From an uncultured Prevotella sp. (GTDB lineage Bacteria > Bacteroidota > Bacteroidia > Bacteroidales > Bacteroidaceae), in the NCBI GenBank assembly GCA_900547005.1, contig URER01000039.1:1-24981 (forward strand): DNA of 24,981 nucleotides. The letters are read 5' to 3'. The notes beneath the pieces were generated by a model. That model was not told where the DNA came from, did no database searches, and saw only the letters and a list, made by a program, of their open reading frames with translations. Below, piece by piece: positions 24,803 to 24,981 of this stretch (positions within the stretch are counted from its first letter, which is position 1; the number at the start of each line of letters is the position of its first letter). The translations under genes and the position numbers were made by a program.

Positions 24803-24981
24803 TCATTCAATTCGCCATTCCTCTATTCCTCTTGTCTCTGACGAGAAACTGACACCTATCTTATATATCTGTCTGCCGTCAGCCTTGAATGGCTCAGCGT
24901 AGCCCTTGTCATCTATCTGCCGCAAGGCCTCGTCCGCCGTACCGTCGAGCTTCAGCTCCATCACGTAGATGTAGTCTTTCG
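24803..24981 (-). CDS. C-terminal end of AAA-ATPase-like / PD-(D/E)XK (DUF1703) protein, partial
   Basis: On the minus strand, 58 codons run from the window edge to a TGA at 24803-24805. The peptide includes KDYIYVMELKLDGTADEAL, QIDDKGYAEPF and the ending EEWRIE. This matches the C-terminal PD-(D/E)XK nuclease-like domain (DUF1703/PDDEXK_9) found after an AAA-ATPase-like domain in many Bacteroidales proteins. E-L-K would be the E-x-K of the active site. The N-terminal part lies outside the window. It is convergent to the PUL and unlikely to be part of it. Confidence 0.85.
   Translation of the reverse strand, partial: KDYIYVMELKLDGTADEALRQIDDKGYAEPFKADGRQIYKIGVSFSSETRGIEEWRIE

Noticed and set aside
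24584..24841. Plus-strand 85-codon frame across the GH2 end and terminator
   Set aside because: It overlaps the GH2 catalytic domain in another frame and runs through the terminator hairpin. No similarity is apparent.

Overview
The window looks like a chromosomal segment of a Bacteroidales bacterium, most likely a Prevotella-type relative. The reasons are the SusC/SusD pair, an ECF sigma factor with a FecR-type anti-sigma factor, lipoproteins whose lipidated cysteine is followed by acidic residues, AT-rich intergenic regions without clear Shine-Dalgarno sites, and a conserved C-terminal tail ending in G-K-K plus hydrophobic and basic residues. Almost everything lies on the + strand and forms one polysaccharide utilization locus (PUL) with its regulator.

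Layout. Positions 1-378 hold a 22-bp-period repeat array and a candidate promoter. Next is a secreted beta-helix protein (379-1845) with a terminator. A partial duplicate of that gene's promoter and 5' end follows (2066-2316). It is broken, and its promoter now lies upstream of a DUF4832-type protein (2365-4008) and an SGNH plus alpha/beta-hydrolase esterase (4014-5342). A separate promoter precedes the ECF sigma factor (5423-5995) and its membrane anti-sigma factor (6049-6915), which end at a strong terminator. A 475-bp gap carries a purine-rich tract, a second 22-bp dyad array and a candidate promoter.

The main operon (7391-24741) contains, in order: a second DUF4832-type protein, SusC with an STN signalling domain, SusD, a SusE-like surface glycan-binding lipoprotein, a third DUF4832-type protein as a surface lipoprotein, an FAD-dependent oxidoreductase with an N-terminal carbohydrate-binding-like domain, a GH36-like alpha-galactosidase, a second two-domain esterase with reversed domain order, and a GH2 beta-glucuronidase-like enzyme. 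It ends at a bidirectional terminator shared with the 3' end of a minus-strand AAA-ATPase/PD-(D/E)XK protein cut by the window edge. A third 22-bp dyad array and a 9-bp array sit before the last two genes.

How the parts may work together (inference). A glycan is bound at the surface by SusD and the SusE-like protein, and is possibly cut there by the lipoprotein DUF4832 enzyme. SusC imports the fragments. Esterases, the GH36-like enzyme, the uronidase-like GH2 and the oxidoreductase then process them in the periplasm. The STN domain of SusC would report import to the anti-sigma factor and release the sigma factor, which may use a bipartite promoter motif found three times here. The substrate is unknown. 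The enzymes suggest acylated glycans with alpha-galactosyl-type and beta-uronosyl groups. The most novel elements are the three DUF4832 paralogues with a conserved pair of candidate catalytic glutamates, the two mirror-image esterases, and the three arrays that share a 22-bp dyad spacing but not sequence.
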